Part shown: piece by piece, positions 44,602-53,207 of the stretch | Position numbering within the stretch: the first letter of the stretch is position 1 | Layout of the letters: each line of letters opens with the position of its first letter | From: Paraburkholderia domus | GTDB lineage: Bacteria > Pseudomonadota > Gammaproteobacteria > Burkholderiales > Burkholderiaceae | Direction of reading: 5' to 3' | Length of the DNA: 64,000 bases | Assembly (NCBI RefSeq): GCF_905220705.1 | Contig: NZ_CAJNAT010000025.1 | Location: 62,001-126,000 of the forward strand | Notes under the pieces: model-generated | Databases searched by the model: none | What the model was told of the DNA's origin: nothing | Seen by the model: only the letters and a program-made list of their open reading frames with translations | Position numbers and translations under genes: made by a program

Positions 44602-45378
44602 ATGCGTTTTACTGGAAAGACAGCTCTCGTAACCGGCGGCAACAGCGGCATTGGCTTTGCTGCGGCGAAGCTTTTGATCGCTGAAGGCGCCCGTGTTGCG
44701 ATCACCGGCCGCGATCGCGCGAAACTGGATCAGGCAATCTCCGAGCTCGGCGAAAACGCGCTAGGCATCCAGGCCGATCTCGACGATGAAACTGCGATCG
44801 CGTCGATGTTCAAGCAAATCGAGGAAGCATTCGGGTCGCTCGACATCGTTTTCGCCAACGCAGGAATCTCCGGTCCGACGCCGCTTGGCGGCACCACCGC
44901 CGCTGCGTTCGAGGCGATTCTTCGCACCAATCTCACCGGCGTCTTTCTCACGGTTCAGTCAGCCCTGCCGTTGATGAGCGCTGGCGGCTCGATCGTATTG
45001 AACGGTTCCGTGATGCGCGAACTGGGCTCGCCTGGGTCAGCAGCCTATTCCGCTACGAAGGCCGGTGTCACCGGGATGGCCAAGGTATTTGCGTCCGAAC
45101 TCGTGCAGCGTGGCATTCGCGTCAACACCGTGATCCCGGGCGGCACGCGCACGCCGATCTGGACGCGCGGCGCACGAGCCGGCGCGACACTCGACGGGAC
45201 CGAAGAGGCGTTTGCGCCACGCATTCCGATGGCTCGCCTCGCCACACCTGAGGAGGTTGCCAAGGCCGCGCTTTTCCTCGCGTCCGACGATGCTTCGGGA
45301 ATCACGGCAGCGGAAATCGTCGTTGACGGCGGCACAATCGGTGCGCCATGGGGCGCGCCCTTGTTCCGCAAAGGGTGA
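44602..45378 (+). CDS. Short-chain dehydrogenase/reductase
   Basis: A 258-residue classical SDR. The cofactor motif TGGNSGIG is at residues 14-21, NAG follows in the NAGISG region, and the catalytic pair is in YSATK (about residues 148-152) with an upstream Ser. The C-terminal GGGTIGAPWG-type end is typical. An AGGAGAAGGA stretch lies just before the ATG. Control by the divergent TetR suggests induction by a toxic carbonyl compound; this is inference. Confidence 0.9.
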   Translation: MRFTGKTALVTGGNSGIGFAAAKLLIAEGARVAITGRDRAKLDQAISELGENALGIQADLDDETAIASMFKQIEEAFGSLDIVFANAGISGPTPLGGTTAAAFEAILRTNLTGVFLTVQSALPLMSAGGSIVLNGSVMRELGSPGSAAYSATKAGVTGMAKVFASELVQRGIRVNTVIPGGTRTPIWTRGARAGATLDGTEEAFAPRIPMARLATPEEVAKAALFLASDDASGITAAEIVVDGGTIGAPWGAPLFRKG

Positions 45379-45484
45379 ACGGGCACAACTTTCCGGTCGC
45401 CGTGGAATCAGCTCAGGACAGCGACGCGCCGCCCTGAGTTGCCGTCGTTTAGCTGCTACCGCCAGACAATCCGACGGTAGCAAA

Positions 45485-46738
45485 CTACGCAGGCAGATAG
45501 AACCGTTCCTTCGCCACGATCTCCTCGATAGAGGAAACGGCCTGGGCCAGACCGTTTTCGGCCTGCATTCGTTTGCCGAGCGTTCGAGCGCAGGAACGCA
45601 CGTCCTCTCGTTCAGCGAATTCAATTCCGCGTGAAAGCGAGGAGGCCCGCAAATTCTTTCCATCTACTGGGCCGGGGGCAACGCCCGCGCGCCGGAGCCG
45701 GTCCGCCCAAAAGAACTGATCCCCGGCAAAAGGAACCACGACGGAGGGAACGCCAGCCCGCGCCGCCGAGTGGCTGGTACCCGAACCGCCATGATGGATG
45801 ACCATCGACGTTCTCGGGAAAAGCCATTCGTGAGGCGTATCGCCAATCACATGAACGTTGGCAGGCAGCATCGAGGTATCGACACTGCTCCATGCGGGAT
45901 GGAACAAGGTCCTACGCCCGCCGGCCGCAGTCACCACTTCCTGTAGCGCCTTCTGCGTATCGAAAGACGTCATGCTTCCAAAGCCGACGTAGATCGGTGC
46001 CTCCCCCTTAGCGAGAAAATCCGTCAGATCCTGCGGCGGGGACCAGCCAGCCGATGGCGCGATCCACTGCCCACACATGCGCGCGTTGGAAGGCCAGTCC
46101 TGCGGACGAGGCAGAAGGCTCGGAGAAATGCCATAGAGCATCGGATGATCGTTCCACAGATCGCGCCGCGGAGGAAGGCTGCAAACACTCGCGCGCGCCG
46201 CATTAATTCTCTTGCGAAACGCACGCCAAAGAAATCCGTTAACGAACTCATGACTGACGCGATTCAGAAATGATGGAACTCGCGATGGCGGAAAGAACGG
46301 CGACGCAAAATCTGCCGTCGGCGTGATGGGGATGAGTCCTGTGCCGATAGCCGTCACGCCAAGGTATTCAGCAGCCGATAGTCCGACGAACGCCGCGAGA
46401 CCCGAGACGATAACGGCGTCGCATTCCTCCCCTGCCCTGACCGTTTCACGGAGCCAACGCTCGGCATTGCTGTTCGCAATACCCGCAAGTGCGTTCGCGG
46501 TGCCTTTGAAGCGGCTCCTTCCTGCAACAGCGCCGGCGCTCGTCAGCGCGGGTTGCAGCGTAGCCTTGATATCGCCGGCCAATGCAGTCACGGGAACACC
46601 CAGTGTTTTCGCCGAACCGAGCGTTGCATGGTCGGCGAGCAACCGGGCTTCATGACCGGCACTGATCAAGGCCGCGCACAGAGCGGCCAGTGGACGCGTA
46701 TCGCCTTCAGTACCGTAAGTAACGACGACAAATTTCAT
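45485..46738 (-). CDS. GT1-family glycosyltransferase
   Basis: A 417-residue GT-B fold glycosyltransferase of family 1, like macrolide, sterol or rhamnolipid glycosyltransferases. The N-terminal domain begins KFVVVTYGTEGDTRP, and the C-terminal donor site has the family stretch HHGGSGTSHSAARAGVPSVV. It moves a sugar from a nucleotide sugar to a small hydrophobic acceptor. The start overlaps the stop of the upstream TetR gene (ATGA), so the two are co-translated and it may modify the regulator's ligand, for instance a toxic compound. Confidence 0.88.
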   Translation of the reverse strand: MKFVVVTYGTEGDTRPLAALCAALISAGHEARLLADHATLGSAKTLGVPVTALAGDIKATLQPALTSAGAVAGRSRFKGTANALAGIANSNAERWLRETVRAGEECDAVIVSGLAAFVGLSAAEYLGVTAIGTGLIPITPTADFASPFFPPSRVPSFLNRVSHEFVNGFLWRAFRKRINAARASVCSLPPRRDLWNDHPMLYGISPSLLPRPQDWPSNARMCGQWIAPSAGWSPPQDLTDFLAKGEAPIYVGFGSMTSFDTQKALQEVVTAAGGRRTLFHPAWSSVDTSMLPANVHVIGDTPHEWLFPRTSMVIHHGGSGTSHSAARAGVPSVVVPFAGDQFFWADRLRRAGVAPGPVDGKNLRASSLSRGIEFAEREDVRSCARTLGKRMQAENGLAQAVSSIEEIVAKERFYLPA

Positions 46739-47388
46739 GGTTTTCCACGGCTCCTGATTGGCGGAGGAACAGTGCTGCGCGCGCCATTCACGAACAGCTC
46801 GATGGCGACCGCGAATTCCTGTTTCAACCTGAGTCCGGGCACGGTCAACCACCGCATGAGCGCACCGAGATAAAGATGATGAAAGAGTGTCGCCAGATGA
46901 CTCGCGGCGAGATCGTCACGCAATTCGCCTGAAGCCTGCCCTTTGGCAATCAGCAAGGCAAAACCGTCTGCCATATCGCTGTTCGGGGCATCCTCATCGC
47001 GCCCCGACGCCTCGAGGCTCAGAAAGCGGAATCGGATGTATGGCAAAAGCAGGGGGCGATGTTTTTCGCACCAGGCCGCCGACGCGCCCAGCAGCATGGA
47101 TAGCGCCGGAACGAAGCCCGCCTGACGTGCGACACGCGGTTGCAGACGGATCAGATCCGCCTCAAGCTGCGCGTGAATCCAGTGCGCCAGTACCGCTTCT
47201 TTGGTGGCGAAATGGTTATAAAGCGTGCCCTTTGCGACGTCTGCGGTTGCCGCGATCTGCTCCATCGTCACCGCGTCGTAGCCGTGCGTTTCAAATAGAC
47301 GTATGGCCGTTCCAGCAAGCAGACCCTGTGTCTGCGAGTGCTTTCGCGCGCGACGGCCGGAGGAATCGGAAACGGGCATGACATCCAT
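46735..47388 (-). CDS. TetR family regulator
   Basis: A 217-residue TetR-type regulator with helix-turn-helix (VTMEQIAATADVAKGTLYNHF) at about residues 40-60 and a variable ligand domain. It is the first gene of a two-gene unit with the GT1 glycosyltransferase. TGAAC-type repeats immediately in front of its start (47394-47415) are probably its own operator. The start may be the first or fourth codon. Confidence 0.87.
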   Translation of the reverse strand: MDVMPVSDSSGRRARKHSQTQGLLAGTAIRLFETHGYDAVTMEQIAATADVAKGTLYNHFATKEAVLAHWIHAQLEADLIRLQPRVARQAGFVPALSMLLGASAAWCEKHRPLLLPYIRFRFLSLEASGRDEDAPNSDMADGFALLIAKGQASGELRDDLAASHLATLFHHLYLGALMRWLTVPGLRLKQEFAVAIELFVNGARSTVPPPIRSRGKP

Positions 47389-47393
47389 TTAAA

Positions 47394-47415
47394 TGAACGC
47401 AGTTCAAAATTGAAC
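47394..47415. promoter_or_regulatory. TGAAC dyads, likely TetR operator
   Basis: Three half-sites lie in 22 bases: TGAAC (47394-47398) and GTTCA (47402-47406) form a dyad with a three-base gap, and GTTCAA (47402-47407) and TTGAAC (47410-47415) form another with a two-base gap. They sit 6 bases upstream of the TetR start codon, where bound repressor would block transcription of the tetR-glycosyltransferase unit. Confidence 0.6.
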
Positions 47416-47588
47416 GGCGTATAAAAATATGATGTCACGTTACTGATAGCCAGTCAATTACGAACACACTACGTGGATCGACCAGGCAGAAAGTGCGGGT
47501 TTTCCCTGACTTCAACCTATGTCGATACCGGCGTCGCCGAATCGTCGTAGGGGTATGTCCAACTTTTCCAGTGAAAGGCGAGCACACC

Positions 47589-48035
47589 ATGACTACCGGA
47601 ACTATCCGTCTCCAACGCGTCTTGCGCGCTACTCCCGAACGCATCTATCGAGCCTTTCTCGAACCCGAAGCGATAGCGAAGTGGCTTCCTCCCTACGGGT
47701 TCACCTGTCAGGTCCACCACATGGATGCCCGTGTTGGCGGCACTTACAAGATGTCCTTCCGTAACTTCGGCACCGGCAATGGCCACTCGTTCGGCGGTGA
47801 GTACGTCGAGTTGGTGCCGTTCGAGAAGATCCGCTACTCGGACCGATTCGACGACCCGAACCTGCCCGGCCAGATGCACGCCACCATTTCATTGCGGCAG
47901 GTATCTTGCGGAACGGAGCTCAGCATTGTGCAAGAGGGCGTGCCCGAGGTCATTCCTGTGGAGATGTGCTACCTCGGCTGGCAAGAGTCGCTTGTTCAGT
48001 TGGCAAAACTGGTCGAACCTGTGATCCCCGACTGA
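47589..48035 (+). CDS. SRPBCC (AHSA1-like) family protein
   Basis: A 148-residue protein of the START/Bet v 1-like superfamily, of the AHSA1-type group. The pattern RVLRATPERIYRAFLEPEAIAKWLPP and the later GGEYVELVPFEKIRYSDRF are typical. These proteins bind hydrophobic ligands in a deep cavity; the ligand is not known. The start at the ATG at 47589 fits the family N-terminus. It is divergent from the TetR-glycosyltransferase unit. Confidence 0.85.
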   Translation: MTTGTIRLQRVLRATPERIYRAFLEPEAIAKWLPPYGFTCQVHHMDARVGGTYKMSFRNFGTGNGHSFGGEYVELVPFEKIRYSDRFDDPNLPGQMHATISLRQVSCGTELSIVQEGVPEVIPVEMCYLGWQESLVQLAKLVEPVIPD

Positions 48036-48055
48036 CGACGATTGCGCCAGTTGGC

Positions 48056-49321
48056 TTACGGGAAAGACGGCGCGTCATGCCGCCTCAAGGTTCGATAGAG
48101 CATCCACGTGGCGGCCGATCCCATCCCGACCGTCATCGACCACGCGACGCCCGTCACGCCCCAGTAGTGCGTCGCGGGCGGCACGATCGCGAACAGAATG
48201 ACCATCTGTATCAACGACGCGTGCGTCGTCGCCTTCGCATCGCCGACGGCGCGCAAGTAGGAGACGAGCACCGCGATCAATGCGCCGATCGCCATGTTGA
48301 TAACGAAAATCTTGAAGAGCGGGACCGCCGACATCCACGCGGCACCGAGAATCAACGCAAAGAGCGGCTCCGCGATGGCCCGCAGCAGCACGACGAACAT
48401 TGCCAGGCCGGCGGCGACGATAGCCAGGTACAGCCGGACAAGCCGCGCCGCCACGCGCGCGTCGTGCCGGTGTTGCGCGGAAAACGTCGGAAAGAGGTAT
48501 TGCCCCATCGCAAACGCCGCGTCCGTCAGCAACATCTGCGCGAGCTTTGACGACATCTGGTACGCGCCCAGTTGCGCCGGCCCGAGCAGTTTCCCGACAA
48601 CAACCTTGTCGAACTGGTTGAGCAGCAGATTCACGACGCTCCCCGCCCAGATCCAGCGGCTGAAGCCAATGTAATGGCCGATCCCCGACCACGCAGCCCG
48701 GATCGGCGGCCGCGGCTTCATCGTCGCCCACGTGAGGGTGGTTTTCAGCGTCTCGCCGACGATCATGCCGATTAGCAACGAGTAAGCCCCCGCTCCGCCG
48801 AACGCGAACGCGAGGCCAATGCAGCAATCGACAAACGCCGCAGCCATCTCGATCCCCGCAATGTGCTGGAAACCGCGATTGCGCTGGACCACGTAGTAAG
48901 CGGGCGATGCGATGCCGCGAATCAGCGGCAGCGCTGCCGCAAGTTGCAACAATGCAAGTGCGCCGCCGAGGTGAAACTGGCTGTTCATCACCGGCGCGAG
49001 CGCGATCAGCAGCAGCGCGACCAGTACGCCGCGTGTCGCAAGCGTTGTCCAGACGGCGGCGAGTTCTGAACGAGTCGGCGCGTCCCCCCCCTGGATGACC
49101 GCCTGAGGGAGACCTGTGTCGGAAAGAGATTCCGCGATCGCGACCGCGAGTAGCGCGATGCTGACGCTCCCGATCGCCGACGGCCCGAGAATGCGTCCGA
49201 GCGCGAGAAACTTCACCGCGACGAGACCGCGCACGAAAAGCTGCTGCAGCAGCACCCAGGTGGGAGCACTTGGACCGAGGCCCGCTCGCACTGAAAATGC
49301 CGCCCCCCTGATCGATCTCAC
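48056..49321 (-). CDS. Polysaccharide/oligosaccharide flippase (MOP superfamily)
   Basis: A 421-residue integral membrane protein with about twelve hydrophobic helices, resembling Wzx-like lipid-linked oligosaccharide flippases (polysaccharide biosynthesis protein family). The start is a GTG preceded by a GGGAGGGGG stretch. There are no glycosyltransferases of surface-polysaccharide type, polymerase or chain-length genes beside it, so it is an orphan and may serve a cluster elsewhere. Confidence 0.82.
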   Translation of the reverse strand: MRSIRGAAFSVRAGLGPSAPTWVLLQQLFVRGLVAVKFLALGRILGPSAIGSVSIALLAVAIAESLSDTGLPQAVIQGGDAPTRSELAAVWTTLATRGVLVALLLIALAPVMNSQFHLGGALALLQLAAALPLIRGIASPAYYVVQRNRGFQHIAGIEMAAAFVDCCIGLAFAFGGAGAYSLLIGMIVGETLKTTLTWATMKPRPPIRAAWSGIGHYIGFSRWIWAGSVVNLLLNQFDKVVVGKLLGPAQLGAYQMSSKLAQMLLTDAAFAMGQYLFPTFSAQHRHDARVAARLVRLYLAIVAAGLAMFVVLLRAIAEPLFALILGAAWMSAVPLFKIFVINMAIGALIAVLVSYLRAVGDAKATTHASLIQMVILFAIVPPATHYWGVTGVAWSMTVGMGSAATWMLYRTLRRHDAPSFP

Positions 49322-49372
49322 TCCCCCCCTCCCTGGCCGCTTACTTCCCTGGATGATTTGCTCTTCCGGCGA

Positions 49373-49660
49373 TCAGGGCAGATGCGGCGTCGAACGAATA
49401 TGAATACTCTGCGCAGGAAAGACTGTGCGGTACTGAACGTCGCGCTGCAGATATGTTCCCGCCGCGCGGCGCGGGCTCAACTCGATCGCAACGCCATCGC
49501 GATCGCGATCGCGATCGAGGATATCGGGGATCGACGGGTCCGCGCCGGCATCAATCAGCAGACGTAAGGCGGCGAATCGCTTTAGCCGGGCAGCATCGAA
49601 AATGAGCGATTCGCCATGCGCTCCGAGATTGAGCAAAGTACCCCACGCGTACCGCCTCAT
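49373..49660 (-). CDS. Short ankyrin-repeat protein, possibly truncated
   Basis: A 95-residue product that starts on the stop of the L-fuconate dehydratase gene (ATGA), so it should be translationally coupled. Residues 16-46 look like one ankyrin repeat (SLIFDAARLKRFAALRLLIDAGADPSI). After that the sequence becomes DRDRDRDG, encoded by gatcgc-type hexamers at 49495-49518, and then loses repeat character. A longer ankyrin gene disrupted by repeat expansion or frameshift is possible. Function unknown. Confidence 0.5.
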   Translation of the reverse strand: MRRYAWGTLLNLGAHGESLIFDAARLKRFAALRLLIDAGADPSIPDILDRDRDRDGVAIELSPRRAAGTYLQRDVQYRTVFPAQSIHIRSTPHLP

Positions 49661-50955
49661 GCCCGCCAGGCCGGCCCCTCGGGAAAGTCATACCGATCAA
49701 GCGAGGCCGCGTACATTTCGATGCTGTAGCCGGGACGTTGCGGCGGCATATAACGCCCGTTGCGGATCACAACAGGATCGACAAAATGCTCATGCAAATG
49801 ATCCACATACTCTAGCACCCGGTTTTCCAGCGAGGCCGACACACAGATATAGTCGAAAAGCGAAATGTGCTGGACGTACTCGCACAAGCCGACGCCACCC
49901 GCATGCGGGCACACGGGCACGCCGAATTTCGCCGCCATCAGCAGAACGACGATCACCTCGTTCAAACCGCCCAGGCGACAGCTATCGACCTGACAGAAGT
50001 CGATGGCTTGCGCCTGCAGCAATTGCTTGAACATCACCCGGTTATGGCAGTGCTCGCCCGTGGCTACGCCGATGGGCTTAATTCGCTGGCGGATGGCGGC
50101 GTGGCCGAGAATGTCGTCCGGACTCGTCGGTTCCTCGATCCACCACGGATCGAATTCGGCCAGGCGCCGCATGTTCGCGACCGCTTCATCGACATCCCAC
50201 ACCTGGTTCGCATCCATCATCAACTTGCGGTTTGCGCCGATTTCTTCACGCAAGATGCGGGCCCGGCGCATATCTTCTTCGAGATTGCCGCCCACCTTCT
50301 GCTTGAAATGCGTCCAGCCCTGCGCGACGCCTTCACGCGCGAGCCGGCGAATCTTGTCGTCGTCGTAACCAAGCCAGCCTGCCGAAGTCGTGTAGGCCGG
50401 ATAGCCGTGCGCGAGCATGTCCTTTTCGCGCTCACCCCGGGTCTTTGCATGGCGGTGCAGCATGGCGATGGCTTCCTGCGGCGTGATCGCATCGGTCACA
50501 TAGCGGAAGTCGAGACAACGCACGAGTTCTTCGGGGCTCATGTCGACGAGCAGCTTCCACACCGGCTTGCTTTCCGCCTTTGCCCACAGGTCCCAAACCG
50601 CATTCACGACAGCCGCCGTCGCCAGATGAATGGCACCCTTGTCCGGGCCGATCCAGCGCAACTGGCTGTCCGACGTCAGCGCATGCCAGAAAGCGCCCAT
50701 GTTCGCTGCAATATCCTCGATCGTTTTGCCGACCACCAGCGGGGCAAGCGCCTGCACCGCACTCACGCAGATCTCGTTGCCTCGCCCGATGGTAAAGGTG
50801 AGGCCATGGCCTGTGAGCTTCTGCGGCGAATCGGTTTCGAGCGTCACGTAGGTGGCGGAGTAATCCGGCGCGGCGTTCATCGCGTCGGAACCGTCAAGTG
50901 AGCGCGAGGTCGGGAAGCGAATGTCCCGGACGGACAGCTTTGTGATCGTGGGCAT
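49657..50955 (-). CDS. L-fuconate dehydratase (enolase superfamily)
   Basis: A 432-residue enolase-superfamily enzyme very similar in pattern to the characterised Xanthomonas L-fuconate dehydratase. N-terminal RFPTSRSLDGSDAMN, the acid/base KQK, metal ligands in DANQ, EEPTSPDD and TGEH, and the catalytic His in PHAGGVG are all there. It dehydrates L-fuconate to 2-keto-3-deoxy-L-fuconate in non-phosphorylative L-fucose breakdown. GGAGGG precedes the ATG. It follows an RbsABC-type importer, which suggests that the importer brings in L-fucose or a similar sugar. Confidence 0.9.
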   Translation of the reverse strand: MPTITKLSVRDIRFPTSRSLDGSDAMNAAPDYSATYVTLETDSPQKLTGHGLTFTIGRGNEICVSAVQALAPLVVGKTIEDIAANMGAFWHALTSDSQLRWIGPDKGAIHLATAAVVNAVWDLWAKAESKPVWKLLVDMSPEELVRCLDFRYVTDAITPQEAIAMLHRHAKTRGEREKDMLAHGYPAYTTSAGWLGYDDDKIRRLAREGVAQGWTHFKQKVGGNLEEDMRRARILREEIGANRKLMMDANQVWDVDEAVANMRRLAEFDPWWIEEPTSPDDILGHAAIRQRIKPIGVATGEHCHNRVMFKQLLQAQAIDFCQVDSCRLGGLNEVIVVLLMAAKFGVPVCPHAGGVGLCEYVQHISLFDYICVSASLENRVLEYVDHLHEHFVDPVVIRNGRYMPPQRPGYSIEMYAASLDRYDFPEGPAWRA

Positions 50956-51123
50956 CTGAACACCCTCCTCTCTGAGCGCTATCGACTTCAGCCTATGAGC
51001 AAGGAGGGGTGTGCATGTTCGCCTAGCCTCTTTGCGGCCACCGTCTCTCTCCGCAATGCGTGACGGAGAAAAGAAGAGGAAGCGCCACGCCCCCTCCTTT
51101 CTCTTCGCGCCTGGCGGCGACGG

Positions 51124-52065
51124 TCAATCGTAGAGCACGGCAGCGATCTTCGGATCGCTCATGTTGGTCTTGTCGTACCAGTAGAAGCCCGTGTCGACTT
51201 TCTTGGGCAGCTTCTCGCCCTTCAGCGCCTTCACCGCGGAGTCGACGACGCACTTGCCGATGCCGACCGGGTTCTGCGTGATCGCGCCGGCCATCAAGCC
51301 CGAATTGATGTCCTCCTTTTGCTCCTTGCCGGAGTCGTAGCCAATCAGAACGAGTTTTTTGCCCGATTCCTTGACGCCGATCGCGGCCCCTTCCGCCGAG
51401 CCTTCATTCGCGCCGAAAATACCCTTGAGATTGGGGTTGGCCTGGATCATCGTCTTGGCTATTTCCGCCGACTTCAGGTGGTCGCCGCCGCCATACTGGA
51501 CTGAGACGATCTTGATGTTCGGGTGCTTCGCTTTCATCTCATTCAGGAAGCCGTCGCGGCGATCGATGCCGGTGCGGCTGGTCTGGTCGTGCACGACCAG
51601 ACCGACTTCCCCGGCATTGCCGATCGCCTCGGCCATCTTGTCGGCGGCGAGGGCGGCCGCGGCAATGTTATCCGTCGCACACGTCGTCAACGGAATGTCA
51701 CTGTCGACGCCCGAGTCGAAGGCGATGACCGGGATTTTTTCGGCCTGCGCTTTCCTCAAGAGCGGGATGGCCGCCTTGCTGTCGAGCGCGGCGATGCCGA
51801 GCGCCTGGGGCTTCTTGGCGAGCGCGGCCGAGAGCATGTCGATCTGTTTATCGACCATGGCCTCGGTTTCCGGCCCCTCGAAGGTGATCCTGACGTTGTG
51901 CTCCTTGGCCGACTGTTCCGCGCCGGCTTTGACGGCCTGCCAGAACTGGTGCTGGAAGCCTTTCGAGATCAGCGGGATGTAGGTGTCTTGCGCGAGCGCA
52001 ACGCCCGTCCCGCCAATGAGCGCGCCAACGCCGACCACGACACCGATTAGTCTTCTTTTCAACAT
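51124..52065 (-). CDS. Sugar ABC importer periplasmic binding protein (RbsB type)
   Basis: A 313-residue periplasmic sugar-binding protein with a signal peptide (about residues 1-25, cleaved after ALA). It has the RbsB-type pattern QFWQAVKAGAEQSAKEHNV, ALDSKAAIPLLRKA and IFGANEGSAEGAAIGV. AGGAGGAGAAA precedes the ATG at 52065. With the permease and ATPase genes directly upstream it forms a complete importer. The sugar is probably L-fucose or a stereochemical relative, judged from the dehydratase gene. Confidence 0.9.
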   Translation of the reverse strand: MLKRRLIGVVVGVGALIGGTGVALAQDTYIPLISKGFQHQFWQAVKAGAEQSAKEHNVRITFEGPETEAMVDKQIDMLSAALAKKPQALGIAALDSKAAIPLLRKAQAEKIPVIAFDSGVDSDIPLTTCATDNIAAAALAADKMAEAIGNAGEVGLVVHDQTSRTGIDRRDGFLNEMKAKHPNIKIVSVQYGGGDHLKSAEIAKTMIQANPNLKGIFGANEGSAEGAAIGVKESGKKLVLIGYDSGKEQKEDINSGLMAGAITQNPVGIGKCVVDSAVKALKGEKLPKKVDTGFYWYDKTNMSDPKIAAVLYD

Positions 52066-52162
52066 GGGGTTTCTCCTCCTAAGTGGGCCATCAACCTTCA
52101 GCCGTTGGGGGAGCCTTGGCGCTCCCTTTTCTTGATCTTGTTCCGTATAGCGTCGGTCTTCG

Positions 52163-53188
52163 TCAGCTTTTCTTGCGCCGCAAAATATCCGCATAGACCG
52201 CGAGAATGATGATGAGACCGGTCACCACGATCTGCCATTCCTGAGCGACGGACATGATGCGCAGGCCGTTGGTCAACACGCTCATAATGAAAGCGCCGAT
52301 GATCGTCCCCAGAATCGTGCCCGCGCCGCCGCTGAGCGAGGTCCCGCCGATGACCACAGCGGCGATCGCTTCGAGTTCGTAACCTTGCCCTAGCGCCGGC
52401 TGGGCCGAATTCAGGCGCGAGGCGATCAGCAGCCCGGCGACGCCGCATATTGCCCCGGCCAGGCCGTAAATGGCGATCTTCCACCGGTCGACATTCACGC
52501 CTGAAAGGCGTACGGCTTCTTCATTGCTGCCAAGCGCAAAGGTGTAGCGGCCGAGCGCCGTGCGATTGAGCGTGATCGAACTCACCACCGCAAGGAAAAA
52601 CAGAATCAGGACCGCGTTTGGAACGGGCAGGCTCGGCAGCACATAGCCGATCAGCGAATCCTGAGAGATCCTGTAGAAATTTTCGGTGTCGCTGAAATAG
52701 ATCGGCTTGTCGGCCGAAACGACGAGCGAAAGACCTTTCAGCAGCAGCATCATGCCTAAAGTGGCAATGAACGGCGGTATTTTCATTTTCGCCGTGAGCG
52801 TGCCCGAAATCGTCCCGCAGATTGCGCCCGTCCCAATCGCGGCAACGACGCCGGTCCACATCGGCAAATGCCAATAGGTCAGAAACACGCCGCAGATGAC
52901 CGCTGTGAAGGTCATCAGCGTGCCGACGGACAAATCGATGCCGCCGGTGATGATGACGAACGTGCAGGCAATCGCCAGCACGCCGTTGACCGCCGTCGCC
53001 TGCAAAATCCCGAGCATGTTGTCCATCTGCATGAACGCGGGAGACGCGAAGCTGAAAAAGACCAGCAGGAGGATCAGGCTCCCGAAGGCGAGCAGCTTTT
53101 GCAGAGCGGCCGGCGCGAAGACGCGGGCTCGCAGGCCCGAGGACCTTTCCTTGTTACCCAGCGCCGACGTATCCGATGGCAGTGTCAT
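52163..53188 (-). CDS. Sugar ABC importer permease (RbsC type)
   Basis: A 341-residue permease of the ribose/xylose/arabinose importer family with about eight to ten membrane helices. The GGIDLSVGT stretch and EAVRLSGVNV coupling region (EAA-like) are typical of RbsC. AAAGG precedes the ATG. It lies 19 bases after the ATPase gene and 97 bases before the binding protein gene. Confidence 0.9.
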   Translation of the reverse strand: MTLPSDTSALGNKERSSGLRARVFAPAALQKLLAFGSLILLLVFFSFASPAFMQMDNMLGILQATAVNGVLAIACTFVIITGGIDLSVGTLMTFTAVICGVFLTYWHLPMWTGVVAAIGTGAICGTISGTLTAKMKIPPFIATLGMMLLLKGLSLVVSADKPIYFSDTENFYRISQDSLIGYVLPSLPVPNAVLILFFLAVVSSITLNRTALGRYTFALGSNEEAVRLSGVNVDRWKIAIYGLAGAICGVAGLLIASRLNSAQPALGQGYELEAIAAVVIGGTSLSGGAGTILGTIIGAFIMSVLTNGLRIMSVAQEWQIVVTGLIIILAVYADILRRKKS

Positions 53189-53207
53189 GAAATGGACCTT
53201 TCGAGGC

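Noticed and set aside
49867..50901. 344-codon plus-strand frame opposite the L-fuconate dehydratase
   Set aside because: Antisense shadow of a clear enolase-superfamily gene with all active-site residues.
51050..51123. Purine/pyrimidine-rich near-palindrome after the sugar-binding protein gene considered as a terminator
   Set aside because: Pairing is broken by mismatches and the T-run is poor; it was not strong enough to call.
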